Shown here piece by piece: positions 7,431-9,175 of a stretch of 9,175 nucleotides of DNA. The notes beneath the pieces are model-generated. The model saw only the letters and a program-made list of their open reading frames with translations, had not been told where the DNA came from and did not search any database. Every line of letters starts with the position of its first letter. Position 1 is the stretch's first letter. Source of the DNA: Acidobacteriota bacterium (GTDB lineage: Bacteria; Acidobacteriota; Polarisedimenticolia; Gp22-AA2); contig JACQNT010000153.1 in NCBI GenBank assembly GCA_016202915.1, forward strand, positions 1 to 9,175. The letters are read 5' to 3'. Made by a program: the position numbers and the translations under genes.

Positions 7431-8313
7431 ACCCTTCAGCGCTATCTGCGGCGCCTGCCGCGCGCCGGCGTCCGCCCGGTCCCGGCGGAGGACGACGAGG
7501 GGTCGGAGGAGACCGCCGGCCCGTCCTCCGGCTCGCCGCTGGATCCCGAGAGCCACGCCTCAGGCGGTCGCGAGGCGCGGCCCGGCCGCTCTCCAGGATC
7601 GCCCGCGCCCGCCGGAACACCGCGTGCCACATCGGGCGGGTGAGGGTGCCGGTGTTGGTGTTCCGGCGGCTGGGATGGAATGAACAGAGGAGGATGGTGC
7701 CGTCCGGCAGCCGCGCCTCCACGCCGTGCCGGAAGGGAGGCCGATCCCGCGCCGGCAGGGCGGACCACCAGCCGGCCGCCTTCAGCCAGCCTTCGTAGGC
7801 GACCCGCCCGAGCGCCACGACCACGCGCACGCGCCTCAGCAGCCGGATCTCCGCCTCCAGGTAGGGACGGCAGCTGGCGAGCTCCTCCCGCGTCGGCCGG
7901 TTGCCCGGGGGCGCGCAGCGGGCCGCGGCGCTGATGTAGCAGTCCAGGAGGCGCTGGCCGTCGTCCCGGGCCACGGAGGCCGGCCGACTGGCGAACCCGA
8001 ACCTGTGGAGCGCCTCATACAGCCAGTCGCCGCTGGAATCGCCCGTGAACATCCGGCCGGTCCGGTTGCCGCCGTGGGCGGCCGGGGCGAGCCCGACGAC
8101 CAGCAAGCGCGCGCGGTTGTGCCCGAACCCCGGCACGGGCCGGCCCCAGTACTCCTGGTCACGGAACTCGCGCTTCTTCCCCCGGGCGACGCTCCGGCAG
8201 TGCGCCACCAGCCGAGGGCAGCGCACGCAGTCCACGACCGCCCGCTCCACCGCCGCGAGGCTCGGATAGGCGGCATCGCGCGGGGAGCGTGGGACCGGTC
8301 CCGTTCGCACCAT
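7429..8313 (-). CDS. Family 5 uracil-DNA glycosylase (UdgB type, Fe-S)
   Basis: The gene encodes 294 residues from ATG 8313, which has GGAGGAG directly upstream. A longer in-frame start at 8397 lacks this. The protein removes uracil and some other deaminated bases from DNA, starting base excision repair. The family 5 signatures are clear: GLAPAAHGGNRTGRMFTGD at 74-92, and CSFHPSRRNTNTGTLT at 210-225. Four cysteines fit the 4Fe-4S site: Cys29 and Cys32 (CVRC), then Cys133 and Cys148. As in family 5 generally, motif A lacks the aspartate/asparagine water-activating residue of family 1. The recognisable domain ends near residue 240. The last 54 residues are Arg/Pro/Gly-rich, have poor codon bias and end in a TAA lying right at the ABC-stub break, so the true C-terminus may be shorter or different. 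It diverges from the His-rich gene. Confidence 0.88.
   Translation of the reverse strand: MVRTGPVPRSPRDAAYPSLAAVERAVVDCVRCPRLVAHCRSVARGKKREFRDQEYWGRPVPGFGHNRARLLVVGLAPAAHGGNRTGRMFTGDSSGDWLYEALHRFGFASRPASVARDDGQRLLDCYISAAARCAPPGNRPTREELASCRPYLEAEIRLLRRVRVVVALGRVAYEGWLKAAGWWSALPARDRPPFRHGVEARLPDGTILLCSFHPSRRNTNTGTLTRPMWHAVFRRARAILESGRAAPRDRLRRGSRDPAASRRTGRRSPPTPRRPPPGPGGRRRAAGAADSAEG
7434..7643 (+). pseudogene. Orphan coding-like frame, possibly the C-terminal end of another gene
   Basis: In the frame beginning CTT at 7434 the translation runs LQRYLRRLPRAGVRPVPAED, then an acidic, Ser/Gly/Pro-rich tail, to TGA at 7641-7643. Almost every codon up to about 7575 ends in G or C and few are rare, as in the real genes here. 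By contrast, the opposite-strand UdgB tail and the continued ABC-stub frame show many A/T third positions. There is no start codon or ribosome binding site at its beginning, which coincides with the break in the ABC stub. I read it tentatively as the 3' end of a gene whose front has been lost. I do not recognise the protein. Convergent overlap with UdgB is the reason for caution. Confidence 0.3.
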
Positions 8314-8439
8314 CTCTCCTCCACAGGGGGACCTCCCGGCGCCAGGTGGCAGTCGCTTTGCATAAACCTGGATTGGCGGGTGCCGCCGAATCTGCAAGCC
8401 GGCATCTCCGTGGCAGGGGCAGCCGCCAAGGAGGTCCAG
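8314..8439. other. Divergent intergenic region between udgB-like and His-rich genes
   Basis: These 126 bases must hold the promoters for both directions. On the plus strand the only AT-rich spot is TTTGCATAAACC around 8357-8368. CATAAA could serve as a -10, but no -35 is convincing. A small stem-loop, GGCGG (8375-8379) with CCGCC (8383-8387) around GTG, lies in what would be the leader of the His-rich gene. I see no operator-like repeat. Confidence 0.4.
8428..8435 (+). promoter_or_regulatory. Perfect Shine-Dalgarno of the His-rich gene
   Basis: AAGGAGGT lies four bases before ATG 8440. It decides the start against the upstream in-frame codons of the same open frame, which runs back to 7726, and implies strong translation. 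Confidence 0.85.
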
Positions 8440-8805
8440 ATGAAGAGATTATTGGCGATCCTGGGGGTCCTGGCGATAGGGCTGACGCTGGCCACCCCGG
8501 TGATGGCCGGACACAGTGACCGTTCTCGAGGACACCACCACCGCTACAACCACCACGTTCGCCACCACCATCACCGCCATTTCGTCGGAGTTCCGGCCGC
8601 CGTTTTCCATCACGGCCACCGGGTCCGGTCGAGCTTCTTCGTGGGGTTCGGATTCCCGGGGTACGGCTACGCGGACCTCTACGCCCCGGCGCCGTTCTAC
8701 TGCGGATCCCCGGCGGTGATCCTGCCCGCGCCGGTCTGGGTGCCGGGGCACTACGTCTACGAGGACGGCGTCCGCTTCTACGTCGCCGGGCACTGGTCGC
8801 GGTAG
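8440..8805 (+). CDS. Small secreted histidine-rich protein
   Basis: The gene encodes 121 residues. Residues 1-23 form a clear signal peptide (MKRLLAILG..., ending VMA before GH). The mature N-terminus (24-61) holds 14 histidines, including runs at 32-34 and 42-45 (HHHH), mixed with arginines. The middle is aromatic and glycine-rich (FFVGFGFPGYGYADLY, 66-81), with a single cysteine at 88. The C-terminus reads WVPGHYVYEDG followed by a second Y..GHW turn. This resembles the WxPGHW/YxxGxW-type repeats of small envelope proteins in proteobacteria and acidobacteria. The stop is TAG at 8803-8805. Export plus dense histidine suggests metal (Ni, Zn, Cu) binding or a surface-layer role; this is inference, as no enzyme motif is visible. 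It stands alone on its strand and diverges from the glycosylase gene. The perfect ribosome binding site suggests high expression. Confidence 0.82.
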   Translation: MKRLLAILGVLAIGLTLATPVMAGHSDRSRGHHHRYNHHVRHHHHRHFVGVPAAVFHHGHRVRSSFFVGFGFPGYGYADLYAPAPFYCGSPAVILPAPVWVPGHYVYEDGVRFYVAGHWSR

Positions 8806-8845
8806 GCCGCGGAATATCGCCGGCCATCCGCGCGGATGCCCGCTG

Positions 8846-8895
8846 GTGCCCCCGGATCCCTTCTGCGCCACACCGCCACGGCGATCCGGGGGCAC
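8846..8895 (+). terminator. Large 13-bp inverted repeat, possible terminator of the His-rich gene
   Basis: GTGCCCCCGGATC (8846-8858) is exactly complementary to GATCCGGGGGCAC (8883-8895) across a 24-base loop, 40 bases past the stop codon. An extra GCCC (8838-8841) can pair with the GGGC after the right arm (8896-8899) if four bases bulge. No T-run follows on either strand, so it is not a classical intrinsic terminator. It may stabilise the mRNA 3' end, terminate without U's, or be a protein-binding site. Confidence 0.45.
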
Positions 8896-8901
8896 GGGCA
8901 C

Positions 8902-8915
8902 GGAAGGCGCCTTCC
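8902..8915 (+). repeat. 14-nt perfect palindrome
   Basis: GGAAGGCGCCTTCC is fully self-complementary and lies six bases after the 13-bp inverted repeat. It could form a five-base-pair RNA stem with a GCGC loop, or be a site for a dimeric protein. Confidence 0.55.
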
Positions 8916-8921
8916 CGCCGT

Positions 8922-8931
8922 GGTTCGAACC
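8922..8931 (+). repeat. 10-nt perfect palindrome GGTTCGAACC
   Basis: GGTTCGAACC is self-complementary and resembles a tRNA T-loop, but no tRNA surrounds it. It is the third symmetric element within about 90 bases. Confidence 0.45.
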
Positions 8932-9009
8932 TTTCTGATCCCATTCAACGCCTCCGGGGGTGAACCGCACGGCGGCGACTGGCCTCTTTCCACCGTCGAC
9001 CGTTTCCCC

Positions 9010-9029
9010 GCCCGGCGCTGGTGCTGGGC
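9010..9029 (+). other. Stem-loop with 7-bp stem
   Basis: GCCCGGC (9010-9016) pairs with GCTGGGC (9023-9029), with one G-U pair, around the loop GCTGGT. No U-tract follows. It could belong to a terminator-like or structured RNA element. Confidence 0.35.
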
Positions 9030-9152
9030 TGAACGTGCTGAAAGAGCCGCAGAGGGAGGCGCCGTGCCCTGCGCCCGACGGACCGTGCGAGAACGAGCGC
9101 CAGGGACTCGACGCGCGGGGTGCGGCGCGGCGGGCGGCGCGAGGCGAGGGGA

Positions 9153-9169
9153 GCGTCGCGCAGCGACGC
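9153..9169 (+). other. Perfect 7-bp hairpin at the window end
   Basis: GCGTCGC (9153-9159) and GCGACGC (9163-9169) are exact complements around the loop GCA. They are embedded in a G-rich run (GAGGCGAGGGGA) that has the look of an interspersed REP-like element. Only one copy lies in the window. Confidence 0.4.
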
Positions 9170-9175
9170 GGACCC

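Larger units (their letters stand above)
8806..9175. other. 370-base non-coding end region with many palindromes
   Basis: I find no reading frame with a plausible start, codon bias and protein pattern on either strand. The region carries a 13-bp inverted repeat (8846-8895), a 14-nt palindrome (8902-8915), a 10-nt palindrome (8922-8931) and stem-loops at 9010-9029 and 9153-9169. It becomes more G-rich towards the end. The region could be an untranslated tail plus terminators, an unrecognised structured RNA, or the edge of a repeat family. Confidence 0.55.

Noticed and set aside
8314..8397. 28-residue N-terminal extension of the uracil-DNA glycosylase
   Set aside because: It has no ribosome binding site and no family similarity, while ATG 8313 has GGAGGAG directly upstream.
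7726..8439. Long plus-strand frame leading into the His-rich protein
   Set aside because: It is antisense to the uracil-DNA glycosylase, and the signal peptide plus perfect Shine-Dalgarno fix the start at 8440.
8915..8945. tRNA-like GGTTCGAACC T-loop
   Set aside because: The flanks do not form a five-base T-stem, and no acceptor, D or anticodon arms can be drawn on either strand. It is just a palindrome.
9063..9175. GTG-started open frame running off the window end with GAGGGAGG upstream
   Set aside because: The translation is Arg/Ala/Gly low-complexity without any protein pattern, and it crosses a perfect hairpin.

Overview
The window is very GC-rich (roughly 70% by eye), and genuine reading frames show a strong G/C third-position bias. 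Gene content fits a free-living soil or sediment bacterium: a separate PurS, PurQ and short PurL, a family 5 uracil-DNA glycosylase, a cysteine-rich secreted PPC-like protein, and relics of IS66-type DNA. My best guess is Acidobacteriota, with Myxococcota or another deltaproteobacterial group as the alternative. No marker here settles this.

Layout. At 1-173 (minus) is the broken start of an IS66-type accessory gene, cut by an in-frame TGA. At 291-1559 (minus) is a secreted, cysteine-rich protein with two PPC-like repeats. It diverges from a plus-strand block: a WalJ/YycJ-type metallo-beta-lactamase-fold hydrolase (1699-2478), purB (2515-3813), purS (3863-4108, TTG start), purQ (4118-4828, GTG start), a 60-residue SEC-C zinc-binding protein (4865-5047, GTG start) and purL (5061-7295, GTG start). 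PurS, PurQ and PurL together make the FGAM synthetase complex (step 4 of de novo purine synthesis). PurB acts at the later SAICAR step and in AMP formation. purC and purF, common neighbours elsewhere, are absent from the window.

After purL a gene for an ABC-transporter ATPase begins with a good ribosome binding site but stops matching after about 27 codons, at about 7430. From there a different plus-strand frame (7434-7643) has the codon bias of real coding sequence, and it lies antisense to the odd C-terminal tail of a minus-strand UdgB gene (7429-8313). This is either an internal deletion or an assembly join. Diverging from UdgB is a small secreted histidine-rich protein (8440-8805).

The last 370 bases hold no convincing gene but contain several palindromes and hairpins: a 13-bp inverted repeat, a 14-nt palindrome, a 10-nt palindrome and two further stem-loops.

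I see no CRISPR array, tRNA, rRNA or riboswitch. The least ordinary parts are the SEC-C microprotein inside the FGAM synthetase genes, the ABC/UdgB junction, the His-rich exported protein with its palindrome-rich downstream region, and a perfect 20-nt palindrome at the 3' end of purQ.
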